From Chryseobacterium sp. BLS98 (GTDB lineage Bacteria; Bacteroidota; Bacteroidia; Flavobacteriales; Weeksellaceae), in assembly GCF_001045445.1 (NCBI RefSeq), contig NZ_LFNF01000005.1, positions 124,001 to 188,000 on the forward strand: a DNA stretch of 64,000 bases, read 5' to 3'. The position numbers were made by a program, and so were the translations under genes. Below, one piece after another: positions 35,269-43,137 of this stretch (its first letter is position 1; each line of letters starts with the position of its first letter). The notes beneath the pieces were generated by a model that did not search any database, was not told the origin of the DNA, and saw only the letters and a list, made by a program, of their open reading frames with translations.

Positions 35269-36111
35269 ATGAAGCGTATTGTTAATTTCAGTTCTTTCAA
35301 TGTTTTCAGTATCGAGAAGGAGATTTGGGATATAGAATATCATAATCACAATTTCTACGAGCTGATTATCATAGCAAGCGGAAAAGGCACCCATCACCTG
35401 AACGGAGTTACATTTGCCTATCAGAAAGGAGATGTTTTTCTGCTAAGACCCAGCGATGCCCATGAATTTTCCATAAAAAGAAAAACCAGGTTCATTTATA
35501 TAAAATTCACAGAAAATTATATCTGGGAAAGCCTTCATACCGATAAAAAAACTGAGCTCAATAAAGTAATCCGTCTGATGATGGAAGACAGCTCTTTTGT
35601 TTATGAATCGGCCATCAGCAACAAAGCAGACAGGGAACACATGCTGCAGCTTGCCGGAATCCTTCTTTATGAATTTAATAATAAAAGTATCTACAGCAAA
35701 GAAACTTCAGCAGATCTTTTCTCTGCAATGATCACCATTCTGATCAGAAATACAATGAACAGCGGAGGAAAAGAGCGGATATCGAAAGGAACCAGCCAGG
35801 CTGAAAAAATTCTTTATTACATTACTGTGAATGCAATGGATGCCGATAAAATGAAGCTCGAAAACCTTGCGAAAGAATTCACTCTTTCTCAGAATTATAT
35901 CAGCATTTACATTAAAAAACAAACCGGATTTTCCATACAGCAGCACGTGATGCATCAGAAAATAAAGGCTGCAGAAAAGCTGTTAAAGCAGAGTAATTAT
36001 AATATCAATGAAATTGCCGATCAACTTGGATTTAATGATGCCAGCCATTTTAATAAGATCTTCCGGAGTTATAAAAATATGCCGCCATCATTATTCAGGA
36101 AAAATAACTAA
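35269..36111 (+). CDS. AraC-family regulator with cupin sensor
   Basis: Transcription factor of 280 residues. The start at 35269 (MKRIVNFSSFNVFSIEKE) is chosen because upstream codons overlap the divergent gene and are not family-like. An N-terminal cupin (about 15-95) carries the motif NHNFYELIIIASGKGTHHL and DVFLLRPSDAHEFSI, and a C-terminal double helix-turn-helix (about 185-280) has LENLAKEFTLSQNYISIYIKKQTG and INEIADQLGFNDASHFNKIF. A TAnnTTTG-like -7 box (TAAATTTG, 35244-35251) lies 17 nt upstream. It probably controls the divergent deacetylase-DoxX operon. Confidence 0.9.
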   Translation: MKRIVNFSSFNVFSIEKEIWDIEYHNHNFYELIIIASGKGTHHLNGVTFAYQKGDVFLLRPSDAHEFSIKRKTRFIYIKFTENYIWESLHTDKKTELNKVIRLMMEDSSFVYESAISNKADREHMLQLAGILLYEFNNKSIYSKETSADLFSAMITILIRNTMNSGGKERISKGTSQAEKILYYITVNAMDADKMKLENLAKEFTLSQNYISIYIKKQTGFSIQQHVMHQKIKAAEKLLKQSNYNINEIADQLGFNDASHFNKIFRSYKNMPPSLFRKNN

Positions 36112-36152
36112 CTCTCTTTCTATTATTATGCTTAAAATCTTATCTTGAAGCT

Positions 36153-36617
36153 ATGAAAACAAGTGCAGGCATCTTATTATATAAAAGGCAGAAAAATAAA
36201 TTATATTACTTCCTGGTTCATCCTGGCGGGCCTTTTTGGAAAAATAAAGATATCGGGGCATGGTCTGTCCCGAAAGGAGAAGTGCAGCCAGATGAGGATG
36301 CTCTGGACCGGGCTTTAACTGAATTCAAGGAGGAAACCGGGCAAATCATAAAGGGGAAGTTCACGGCTCTTACACCGGTTAAGCAGAAAGGCGGCAAAAC
36401 TGTTTATGCCTGGGCTCTGGAAAGTGACATGGAAACATCCGGGCTTTACAGCAATACTTTTCAGATGGAGTGGCCTCCAAAATCTTCCAAAATGATCGAA
36501 ATTCCTGAGGTAGACCAATGGGAATGGTTTGAATCGGAAGAAGCTCAAAAAAGAATCAATCCGTCACAGGCTGCCTTCATCTCAGAATTGGAAGAATTAC
36601 TGGATAAGCAGGAATAA
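36153..36617 (+). CDS. Nudix hydrolase
   Basis: Pyrophosphohydrolase of 154 residues, cytoplasmic. The Nudix box is GEVQPDEDALDRALTEFKEE ending in TGQI; the usual Arg before the first Glu of the REUxEExG core is Thr here, while both catalytic glutamates of the EE pair are kept. The start MKTSAGILLYKR, WSVPKGEV and VYAWALESDMETSGLYSNTF resemble the diadenosine-polyphosphate/NTP branch known for large nucleotide substrates. It is monocistronic, convergent with the unknown gene downstream. Confidence 0.85.
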   Translation: MKTSAGILLYKRQKNKLYYFLVHPGGPFWKNKDIGAWSVPKGEVQPDEDALDRALTEFKEETGQIIKGKFTALTPVKQKGGKTVYAWALESDMETSGLYSNTFQMEWPPKSSKMIEIPEVDQWEWFESEEAQKRINPSQAAFISELEELLDKQE

Positions 36618-36621
36618 AATT

Positions 36622-37113
36622 CTATTTTTTAATCCCGATAGATTTTAAAGCATTTACCGTAAGATAGATGTCATCGAAAACAGTGAGGGCTTCGATGTAT
36701 GCAAAAGCTGTTGACAGCAAATCATTTTTATTAAAAGAAATTTCGATGGCCTGGTCATAGGAAGCTACAATCCTTACCACAGAATATCCGTTGTAAGCAA
36801 TGGTAAAGCCTTCAAACAGACAGTTCCGTTCCGCTTTCTGATAGGTGGTATATTCCTCAAATCCAGTGGTATCATTTCTTTTTACATTATTATGATCAAG
36901 TGATTTCCAGGAGGTGTAATTCTTCGGTTCTTTCAATACATTTCCCTGTGGATCTACGGGAACAAACATTCCAAGAGTCAAAGGTTTTCTTAGAAGATTG
37001 GCATAGTTTTTCATCAGACGCAAAGTCTGAAGGTCGGCATATCCTTCGTTAGAGTAGTACTCAATAACAAAATCTGTCATCGGAATCAGCTTGTGGGAAG
37101 CTTCAGTCGGCAT
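36622..37113 (-). CDS. Protein of unknown function
   Basis: Cytoplasmic protein of 163 residues when started at 37113 (MPTEASHKLIPMTDFVIEYY); the longer frame starts at 37167 with a less natural N-terminus. It has no recognised family. Visible are a helical N-terminal part (YADLQTLRLMKNYANLLRK), a middle stretch with WKSLDHNNVKRND, an aromatic-rich beta part (AYNGYSVVRIVASYDQAIEISF) and a C-terminal helix (STAFAYIEALTVFDDIYLTV). It is alone on this strand next to the convergent Nudix gene and the Fur gene. Confidence 0.6.
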   Translation of the reverse strand: MPTEASHKLIPMTDFVIEYYSNEGYADLQTLRLMKNYANLLRKPLTLGMFVPVDPQGNVLKEPKNYTSWKSLDHNNVKRNDTTGFEEYTTYQKAERNCLFEGFTIAYNGYSVVRIVASYDQAIEISFNKNDLLSTAFAYIEALTVFDDIYLTVNALKSIGIKK

Positions 37114-37244
37114 AATTGGTGTTTTCTTTTCTGAAAATAAAAATAGTACTTTTATTTGCTTTTCCAAACATTAATCTACTTCATGATACAGGAAGACTGA
37201 TGTGGAAGATTTTAGATTTCCGGAAAGCAAGCCATATTAAAGTC

Positions 37245-37634
37245 TTAAGCTCCGGAACATTTCGGGCATATCCCGCTCACTATAAAATTATATTCCTGTG
37301 CTATGAAGCCGGAAGGCAGGCTGATATCAGGAACTGCATTTTCAATACATGTTACGGAATGGCACTCTTTACAGTTAAAGTGAACATGATTGTGAGCGTG
37401 TTTTTCTGTACTGCATTTTCCGCTGCATCTGGCAAAATTTACAACTCCGTCTATATTCACAATTTTATGAATGAGTCCTTCATTTTCCAGCCTTTCCAGC
37501 ACTCTGTAAATGGTCACCCTGTTGCAGAGATCACCCAGTTTTTTCTGAATGTCGGGTTGGGAGAGCGCTACGTCAGAATGATTGATGACATTTAAAATTT
37601 CAGTTTTGGCCTGGGTATTTCTGATCTGTTTCAT
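37245..37634 (-). CDS. Fur-family metal regulator
   Basis: Metalloregulator of 129 residues from the ATG at 37634 (MKQIRNTQAKTEILNVINHS). The winged helix includes PDIQKKLGDLCNRVTIYRVLERLENEGLI. The C-terminal half holds CSGKCS, the His-rich EKHAHNHVHFNCKECHSV and a final CPKC pair. Paired cysteines of this type form a structural zinc site. It is divergent from a MerC gene across two GCAACAAAGTT(G/A)C palindromes, which points to zinc (Zur) or another metal as ligand, rather than iron. Autoregulation is likely because the first palindrome starts 9 nt upstream of its own start codon. Confidence 0.9.
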   Translation of the reverse strand: MKQIRNTQAKTEILNVINHSDVALSQPDIQKKLGDLCNRVTIYRVLERLENEGLIHKIVNIDGVVNFARCSGKCSTEKHAHNHVHFNCKECHSVTCIENAVPDISLPSGFIAQEYNFIVSGICPKCSGA

Positions 37635-37642
37635 TTTTAAAT

Positions 37643-37695
37643 GCAACAAAGTTGCTTTAATTAAAATTTTATCTATACTTTTGCAACAAAGTTAC
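37643..37695. promoter_or_regulatory. Tandem Fur/Zur-type boxes and merC promoter
   Basis: GCAACAAAGTTGC (37643-37655, a perfect palindrome with AAA centre) and GCAACAAAGTTAC (37683-37695) repeat with a 40-nt period, close to four helix turns. The -7 element TACTTTTG (37676-37683) abuts box 2, and a TTG 21 nt before it lies in box 1, so a bound repressor would cover both promoter parts of merC. Confidence 0.7.
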
Positions 37696-37722
37696 AATAA
37701 GAAATTTAAATCCCGATCTTTT

Positions 37723-38061
37723 ATGAAATCAAAAATTCTTGATGCTGTAGCAATTTCCGCAGCAGTTCTGTGCCTTATTCACTGTATTGCTTTTCCGCTT
37801 CTGATGATCATTCCTTTGGGCATATCCCACAATCCGTTTATAGACCTTACCTTTCTTATTATTGGTGCCGTAGTGGTATACAGAATTACGAAAAATATGA
37901 CCTGGAACTGGCTAAAATTCCTGTTCTGGATTTCCATCGCCCTCATTGCTGTCTCCGTTGTGGCAGACCTGATTTTTGAAATTCATATTCCACTGATTTA
38001 TGCAGGAGCAGCAGGATTAATTACAGGTCATATCCTTAATTTCAGGAATCATAAGCATTAA
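37723..38061 (+). CDS. MerC-domain membrane protein
   Basis: Inner-membrane protein of 112 residues from the ATG at 37723, preceded by the regulated promoter. It has about four hydrophobic segments and the MerC motif LCLIHCIAFPLLMIIPLG with a conserved cysteine pair nearby (LCLIHC). MerC proteins carry metal ions across the membrane. Control by the adjacent Fur-family regulator suggests a role in zinc or other metal uptake rather than mercury resistance, because no other mer genes are nearby. Confidence 0.88.
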   Translation: MKSKILDAVAISAAVLCLIHCIAFPLLMIIPLGISHNPFIDLTFLIIGAVVVYRITKNMTWNWLKFLFWISIALIAVSVVADLIFEIHIPLIYAGAAGLITGHILNFRNHKH

Positions 38062-38179
38062 CAATTTCTGCAGATTTAAGCAAATAGTACAGTTTAAATG
38101 AAAATTCACAATTAATTAATGCAACCTTGTTTCTTTAATTAAAATTACCCTCTAACTTGCCCTACGAAATTTTACCAAG

Positions 38180-39577
38180 ATGAACAGACGTAAGTTTTTA
38201 AAAGGCTCAGCATTGCTGTCCGGCCTGCTGACTTTAAACCCGGTTGACTTTTTTGCCAACGGAGTAAAAGAAATTCCTGATCCAAAAAAGAAGGCAAAAA
38301 ACATTATTTTTATGATCAGTGACGGAATGAGCTCCGGAACTTTGGCCATGGCCAACCTGTATTCTCAGAATATTCTGGGTAAGAACGGAAACTGGATGAA
38401 CCTGTATCTTGACAATAAAGTTTCCCGGGCATTGATGGATACTGCTTCCGCAAGTTCAATTGTTACGGATTCTGCAGCAGCCAGTTCGTCTTTCGGAGGA
38501 GGATACCGGGTAAAAAATGGTGTTCTTAACATTGGAACCAATGGGGAAAAATATGTCCCGATCTGGCAAAAATTCAAAAAAGCAGGAAAAAAAACAGGCT
38601 GTGTAACAACGGTAACGATTACCCATGCCACTCCTGCGGGCTTCTGCGTAAATTCCGACAGCCGAAATGCGGAAAATGAAATCGCGGAAATGTATGCTGA
38701 AATAGGTTTTGATGTCATGATGGGCGGCGGGGATGAGTTTTTTAATCCTTTAAAAAGAGAAGATAAAAAGGATATTTATGGCTTATACAAACAGAAAGGC
38801 TATCAGGTTCTTAAAAACAAATCTGATCTTAAGAAAGCGGAAAAGGGTAAGAAAGTTCTGGGAATATTCAATTCCGGGGCTTTACCATATTCTATTGACA
38901 GAAAAAATATTCCTGAGCTGCAGCAAACCCCATCCCTTGCTGAGATGGCTCAAACTGCAATAGATCAAATGAAAGATCATAAAGAAGGTTTTGTTTTACA
39001 GATCGAAGGCGGAAAGGTAGACTGGGCTGCGCATGCCAATGATATTTCGGCTTTAATTCATGACCAGCTTGCTTTTGATGAAGCGATAAAAACGGTCATT
39101 GATTTTGCAGAAAAAGACGAGAATACGCTGGTAATCATTACTACAGATCACGGCAATGCCAATCCCGGAACAATTTACGGTGCTGATGCTACCCAAAATT
39201 TTAACAGCATTGCCAATTATAAGTTTACCAACGAATATATCCTGAATGCTATTCATTCAGATTTTAATCTTCAGCAGATGAAAGACTGGATCTTTGAAAC
39301 CAATCAAATAAGTCTTGCCGATGATGAAGCGAAACATTTGCTTAGCTTTTATTCGGGGCTTGAGAAGCAGGAAACGGGAATTTACAATTACAAAAAACTT
39401 CCTTTCAAAGCCTATTCGGAAATTCAGAAAAAACATAATTCTGTCGGCTGGATCAGCATGGACCATTCCGGGGATTATGTGGAAGTTGCAGTTTACGGCC
39501 CGGGGAAAGAGCTTTTACCCCCTTTTATTAAAAATACGGATCTGCATTATCTGATGCTGAAAGCGGGACAGATATAA
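38180..39577 (+). CDS. Alkaline phosphatase
   Basis: Periplasmic metal-dependent phosphomonoesterase of 465 residues. The N-terminus NRRKFLKGSALLSGLLTL is a twin-arginine (Tat) signal. Catalytic and metal motifs are MISDGMSSGTLAMAN (Asp of metal site 2), the nucleophile Ser98 in VTDSAAASSSF, THATPAG, EGGKVDWAAHANDI, TTDHGNANPG and the C-terminal DHSGDYVEVAVYGPG. Length and motif order are those of the PhoA family. No pho-box was sought. It is a single gene, convergent with the glycosylase gene after 35 nt. Confidence 0.95.
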   Translation: MNRRKFLKGSALLSGLLTLNPVDFFANGVKEIPDPKKKAKNIIFMISDGMSSGTLAMANLYSQNILGKNGNWMNLYLDNKVSRALMDTASASSIVTDSAAASSSFGGGYRVKNGVLNIGTNGEKYVPIWQKFKKAGKKTGCVTTVTITHATPAGFCVNSDSRNAENEIAEMYAEIGFDVMMGGGDEFFNPLKREDKKDIYGLYKQKGYQVLKNKSDLKKAEKGKKVLGIFNSGALPYSIDRKNIPELQQTPSLAEMAQTAIDQMKDHKEGFVLQIEGGKVDWAAHANDISALIHDQLAFDEAIKTVIDFAEKDENTLVIITTDHGNANPGTIYGADATQNFNSIANYKFTNEYILNAIHSDFNLQQMKDWIFETNQISLADDEAKHLLSFYSGLEKQETGIYNYKKLPFKAYSEIQKKHNSVGWISMDHSGDYVEVAVYGPGKELLPPFIKNTDLHYLMLKAGQI

Positions 39578-39612
39578 ATAAGCAAACTTTAAATGAATCA
39601 AAAACAAAGTGA

Positions 39613-40221
39613 TTAGGACTTCGGTTTGCTTACATACTTATTTCCTTTTACATAAAAACGCCATGGCAGCAAGGCATCTTCCTGGGCATACACAACCCCG
39701 ATTCTCGGACCGGCTACAATGGTTTCAGGAGAATATCTGATACCGTGGTCTTCAATCCATATTTCATTTTCAGTCAGATCTTTTTTATTGAAGGAACGGT
39801 CAATGCCTAAAGCTTTAGCCGCTGAGCCCGGTCCTGATGAAATAGCCGGTTTGGAAGCAGGCATATTACGCCTCAGTTCCATAATATCAGATCCGATTAG
39901 CGGTTCTACAGCCCTCACCAATACAGCATGCGGTTCGTCTTCAACAGAGCTTACAATGTTAAAAAGATGATGAATCCCATAACATAAGTAAACATATGAA
40001 ACACCGCCGGGATGGTATAATGTTTCCGTACGGCTGGTACGGCGGCCTCCGTAAGCATGGGAAGCTTTATCCAATACCCCGAAATAGGCTTCAGTTTCAA
40101 CAATAACGCCTGCCGTAACATCCCCGTCAATTTCGGTAAAAAGTACTTTTCCTAAAAGATCTTTGGCCAGAAACAGGACATCCTGATTGAGGTAATAGGA
40201 AAGGGGAAGCTTTAGTTTCAT
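39613..40221 (-). CDS. 3-methyladenine DNA glycosylase (MPG/AAG family)
   Basis: Base-excision enzyme of 202 residues that removes alkylated purines. Visible are LAKDLLGKVLF, VIVETEAYFGVLDKASHAYGG (catalytic Glu within ETEAY), RTETLYHPGGVSYVYLCYGI and AGPRIGVVYA. It is of the AAG/MPG type, not AlkA. With exonuclease III, AlkB and an S24 repressor within 4 kb it is part of a loose DNA-repair neighbourhood, although not in one operon. Confidence 0.93.
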   Translation of the reverse strand: MKLKLPLSYYLNQDVLFLAKDLLGKVLFTEIDGDVTAGVIVETEAYFGVLDKASHAYGGRRTSRTETLYHPGGVSYVYLCYGIHHLFNIVSSVEDEPHAVLVRAVEPLIGSDIMELRRNMPASKPAISSGPGSAAKALGIDRSFNKKDLTENEIWIEDHGIRYSPETIVAGPRIGVVYAQEDALLPWRFYVKGNKYVSKPKS

Positions 40222-40320
40222 TTTTTGATCAGACTTAAAGTTACTGCAAAGGTAAACATCTGCATTTTATAAAAGCAATAGATCAGCGTCAGAATCAAGA
40301 TTTTTAAAAGCATAAAAAAA

Positions 40321-40335
40321 GCCCTTTGACAGGGC
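40321..40335 (-). terminator. Terminator of the DUF892 gene
   Basis: GCCCT / AGGGC stem with a 5-nt loop and a run of A on the + strand before it, i.e. a T-run after it on the minus strand, 24 nt past the stop codon. Confidence 0.75.
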
Positions 40336-40358
40336 ACTTTTATATATTGCTGTAAGAA

Positions 40359-40925
40359 TTATTTTGCTTTACTGTTAATGGCTGTATCAGCAATTTTAGT
40401 TAACAGCTGATCACATTTTTTTTCTTCATTGAGAGTGGCCAGAAGGTTCTTTAAGCAGTCTTTTTCTTTAAGAACTTTGGCATATGCGGCGAGTGAGCCA
40501 TAAGTGGCAATTTCATAATGCTCTACTTTTTGTGCAGCCGCAATAATACCGGCGTCTCTTACGGGTCCGGCTTCTGTTTCTTCCATGATGCTTTTTCCTT
40601 CATCCAGCAATCCCTGCATGGCATCACACTTTTTAGCCTGGGCTTTTTTTCCAAGAGAAGCGAAGCATTCCTCAAGTCTTTTTACATGAATTTCCGTTTC
40701 ATTCAGATGCTGTTCGATAGCCGATTTCAGTTTTTTGTCAGTAGCATTCTTATACATTTTAGGAAGTGCTTTTACAAGCGCTTTTTCTGCCCAATAGATA
40801 TCTTTCAGAGAATCTTCAAACAAATCTTTCAATTGTTTGGCGGCATCTTTTTTAGCGGGAGTTTTTGCTGCTTTTTTCGCTACAGTTTTCGACGTTGCTT
40901 TTCTTGTTGTTTTTTTAGTTTCCAT
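40359..40925 (-). CDS. DUF892 (YciF-like) protein with a histone-like basic N-terminus
   Basis: Four-helix protein of 188 residues. Residues about 30-185 form the YciE/YciF ferritin-like DUF892 domain (QLKDLFEDSLKDIYWAEKALVKALPKM; EQHLNETEIHVKRLEECF; AAAQKVEHYEIATYGSLAAY) with Glu/His pairs suited to a diiron centre. The first about 30 residues (TTRKATSKTVAKKAAKTPAK) are Lys/Ala/Thr-rich like a histone H1 tail. Known DUF892 proteins are stress-induced and ferritin-like; a DNA-binding tail suggests DNA protection, as in Dps. This is inferred from composition only. Confidence 0.85.
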   Translation of the reverse strand: METKKTTRKATSKTVAKKAAKTPAKKDAAKQLKDLFEDSLKDIYWAEKALVKALPKMYKNATDKKLKSAIEQHLNETEIHVKRLEECFASLGKKAQAKKCDAMQGLLDEGKSIMEETEAGPVRDAGIIAAAQKVEHYEIATYGSLAAYAKVLKEKDCLKNLLATLNEEKKCDQLLTKIADTAINSKAK

Positions 40926-41087
40926 AATAATATAATTTAGTGTTGGTTTTTATCCTATGGTAGCTGCAATTATAGGACCAGCCTGTAATTTCGGGTATTC
41001 GTGTGGTAGCGGGGAAGAAGTATTCAGATCTCCGGCAGATAATTTTCCATGATGAAAATGAATGTCCGCTAAAGAGTGGGAGAGTCT

Positions 41088-41318
41088 TTAATCTTCCTGC
41101 TCTTTTCTGAAACTTACGACTTCGTAATCATCATTTGAGCTGTACTTTTTACAGCTGCTGTCGTTAAAATCATCAGGATTCTTAGAGAAATCCTCAATGT
41201 ATTTTGCACTTTCCCCGGTATCAGTCGGTGAAATAATGATATGATAATTCTGGATAACGGATTCATCCGCTTTTTTTACAGCTTCTTTTTTATATTCCAA
41301 TGCTTCAGTATATTTCAT
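41088..41318 (-). CDS. Small acidic protein of unknown function
   Basis: Protein of 76 residues when started at 41318 (MKYTEALEYKKEAVKK). It is acidic and polar, with one cysteine, no membrane segment and no known motif; a stretch reads YHIIISPTDTGESAKYIEDF. It sits 8 nt downstream of another small gene on the same strand and is therefore its likely operon partner. The short length and lack of motif leave the function open; codon use resembles the neighbours. Confidence 0.5.
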   Translation of the reverse strand: MKYTEALEYKKEAVKKADESVIQNYHIIISPTDTGESAKYIEDFSKNPDDFNDSSCKKYSSNDDYEVVSFRKEQED

Positions 41319-41326
41319 AAGATATT

Positions 41327-41554
41327 TTATTTTTCGAAAATTAATCTGCCGTCGAAAGGTTCGCTCCATTTTATAAAAATCTGATCGTTCAGCCTGGTAA
41401 TCATGGCCTGAATGGTTTCATATTCGCCGTTTTCTTTTTTTCTTTCAACGGTGAGATTGGATCCCTGACCGATTTCCTTAATGGTAAATTCTAACTGATA
41501 CTGGTTTTCATTATTCAATACGAATTCCGCTTTTGTAAAATTTCTATTTAACAT
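41327..41554 (-). CDS. Small protein of unknown function
   Basis: Protein of 75 residues from 41554 (MLNRNFTKAEFVLNNENQ), the natural start; a longer frame begins at 41578. It is beta-rich, with alternating hydrophobic residues (YQLEFTIKEIGQGSNLTV, RLNDQIFIKWSEPFDG), cytoplasmic, without cysteines. No family recognised. Paired with the gene at 41088. Confidence 0.5.
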   Translation of the reverse strand: MLNRNFTKAEFVLNNENQYQLEFTIKEIGQGSNLTVERKKENGEYETIQAMITRLNDQIFIKWSEPFDGRLIFEK

Positions 41555-41726
41555 GGGATAAGGTTTTATTTTTAGCATAATGAATAAATTATGCCAATAT
41601 AAATCTGAAATTAATTTTAATTTAAAAATATATTTTTTACTTTCATAATATTATATTGATGATCAGTATGATGGAATAGTTATTGCCTTATGGAAATTAC
41701 AATACAGCCCTTTAAATCAACCCAAC

Positions 41727-42500
41727 ATGAAAATAGCAACCTACAATGTGAACGGAATCAACGGTCGGTTACCGGTTTTGCTGCAATGGCTGAAAGAAGC
41801 GCAACCTGATATTGCCTGCCTTCAGGAATTAAAGGCTCCCCAAGAACGTTTTCCTTTAAAAGAAATCAATGCAGCAGGATATGAAGCTATATGGCACGGA
41901 CAGAAAAGCTGGAACGGAGTGGCTATTCTTGCCAGAGGTCTGGAAATTACGGAAGTTCAAAGAAGTTTACCCGGAGATCCGGAGGATGTCCAGAGCCGTT
42001 ATTTAGAAGCTATTATTGACCAAATGGTGATATGCTGTCTTTATCTTCCCAACGGGAATCCTTATCCAGGTCCTAAATTTGATTATAAACTGGACTGGAT
42101 TAAACGTTTGAAAAAGCGAACCAATCAGCTTATTAAAATGGAACTGCCCGCCATACTCATCGGGGATTTCAATATTATTCCTGAAGCAAGGGACGTCTAT
42201 AAGCCTGAACGCTGGGAAAATGATGCATTATTCCGGACAGAAGTCAGAAAAGCCTACAAAGAATTATTAAATAAAGGGTGGCTTGATTCTATACGGACTT
42301 TATATCCTGATGAAACGATCTATACCTTCTGGGATTACCTGTATAAAGCCTATGACCGCAATGCAGGGATAAGACTGGATCATATTCTTTTAAGTCCGTA
42401 CCTTCATTCTGGCTTGCAATCGGGAGGAGTTGACAAACATGTCCGCGGATGGACGAAAAGCAGTGACCATGCTCCTGTATGGATTCAACTGGAAAAGTAA
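41727..42500 (+). CDS. xth: Exodeoxyribonuclease III
   Basis: AP endonuclease and 3'-phosphatase/exonuclease of 257 residues. Exonuclease/endonuclease/phosphatase-fold motifs are all present: ATYNVNGINGRLPVLL, CLQELKAPQERFP (metal Glu), GDFNIIPEARDVY, RLDHILLSPYLHS and KSSDHAPVWI. Length and motifs match XthA. It acts on abasic sites made by glycosylases such as the MPG enzyme nearby. It is convergent with the AlkB gene after 6 nt. Confidence 0.94.
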   Translation: MKIATYNVNGINGRLPVLLQWLKEAQPDIACLQELKAPQERFPLKEINAAGYEAIWHGQKSWNGVAILARGLEITEVQRSLPGDPEDVQSRYLEAIIDQMVICCLYLPNGNPYPGPKFDYKLDWIKRLKKRTNQLIKMELPAILIGDFNIIPEARDVYKPERWENDALFRTEVRKAYKELLNKGWLDSIRTLYPDETIYTFWDYLYKAYDRNAGIRLDHILLSPYLHSGLQSGGVDKHVRGWTKSSDHAPVWIQLEK

Positions 42501-42506
42501 AACACT

Positions 42507-43118
42507 TTATATTTCATGAACCATCCGGAAAGTAAGGTTGATCCTTGGTTTCATCGCTTTCACAGATTTAGCAATGCGGTGTTCCCAATTTTCCTGCAGA
42601 TCACCTTTCATAATCAGCAATGAACCATGCTGAAGCGGTAGACTGTATCTGTTCTGATGCTGGTCTGCTTTCCGGAAATCAAAGTTTCTTACCTGCCCAA
42701 GGCTTATAGAAGCAATAACAGGCCGGTTCCCCAGTTCACTTTCCTTATCGCGGTGCCAAGCTACAGAATCATTTCCGTCCCGGTATAAATTCAGCAATAC
42801 AGAATTAAACTGATAGCCGGATGATTTTTCTATCTGCTGTTTCAAAGCGAACAATTCCGGCAGCCACGGATTAACATTAAAGGAATTTCCGCCCAGTTTG
42901 TATGCTTTGGTTTCATCGCCATACCATGCCGTCAGTCGGGGTGTCAGGACTGTTTTATCATACATTTTCTGGGTTCTCTGCTTCCACGGAACGGTATGAA
43001 GAAGGAGCTCCTCAAGTTCAGAAGCTTTGTCTCCGGGCAGGAAATGCGGGGTATATTCAAGCAGTTCCTCCGGAAACCGGAAGTATTCGTCTGCATTAAA
43101 TAAACTTAGCTGATCCAT
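42507..43118 (-). CDS. AlkB-like 2-oxoglutarate/Fe(II) dioxygenase
   Basis: Oxygenase of 203 residues that oxidatively removes alkyl groups from DNA or RNA bases. The iron ligands are visible as WHRDKESELG (HxD) and NWEHRI (second His), with the 2-oxoglutarate arginine block PRINLTFRMV at the end. The middle reads SVLLNLYRDGNDSVAW and ISLGQVRNFDFRK. It lies 19 nt downstream of the S24 repressor gene on the same strand, so both are probably one operon. Confidence 0.92.
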   Translation of the reverse strand: MDQLSLFNADEYFRFPEELLEYTPHFLPGDKASELEELLLHTVPWKQRTQKMYDKTVLTPRLTAWYGDETKAYKLGGNSFNVNPWLPELFALKQQIEKSSGYQFNSVLLNLYRDGNDSVAWHRDKESELGNRPVIASISLGQVRNFDFRKADQHQNRYSLPLQHGSLLIMKGDLQENWEHRIAKSVKAMKPRINLTFRMVHEI

Positions 43119-43137
43119 ACCTTTTTACATTATATTC

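Noticed and set aside
37723-38061. Mercury resistance operon at MerC
   Set aside because: No merR, merA, merT or merP nearby; control by a Fur-family regulator points to nutrient metal.
41040-41090. rRNA or tRNA gene
   Set aside because: No cloverleaf, CCA end or conserved rRNA words were seen here or elsewhere in the window.
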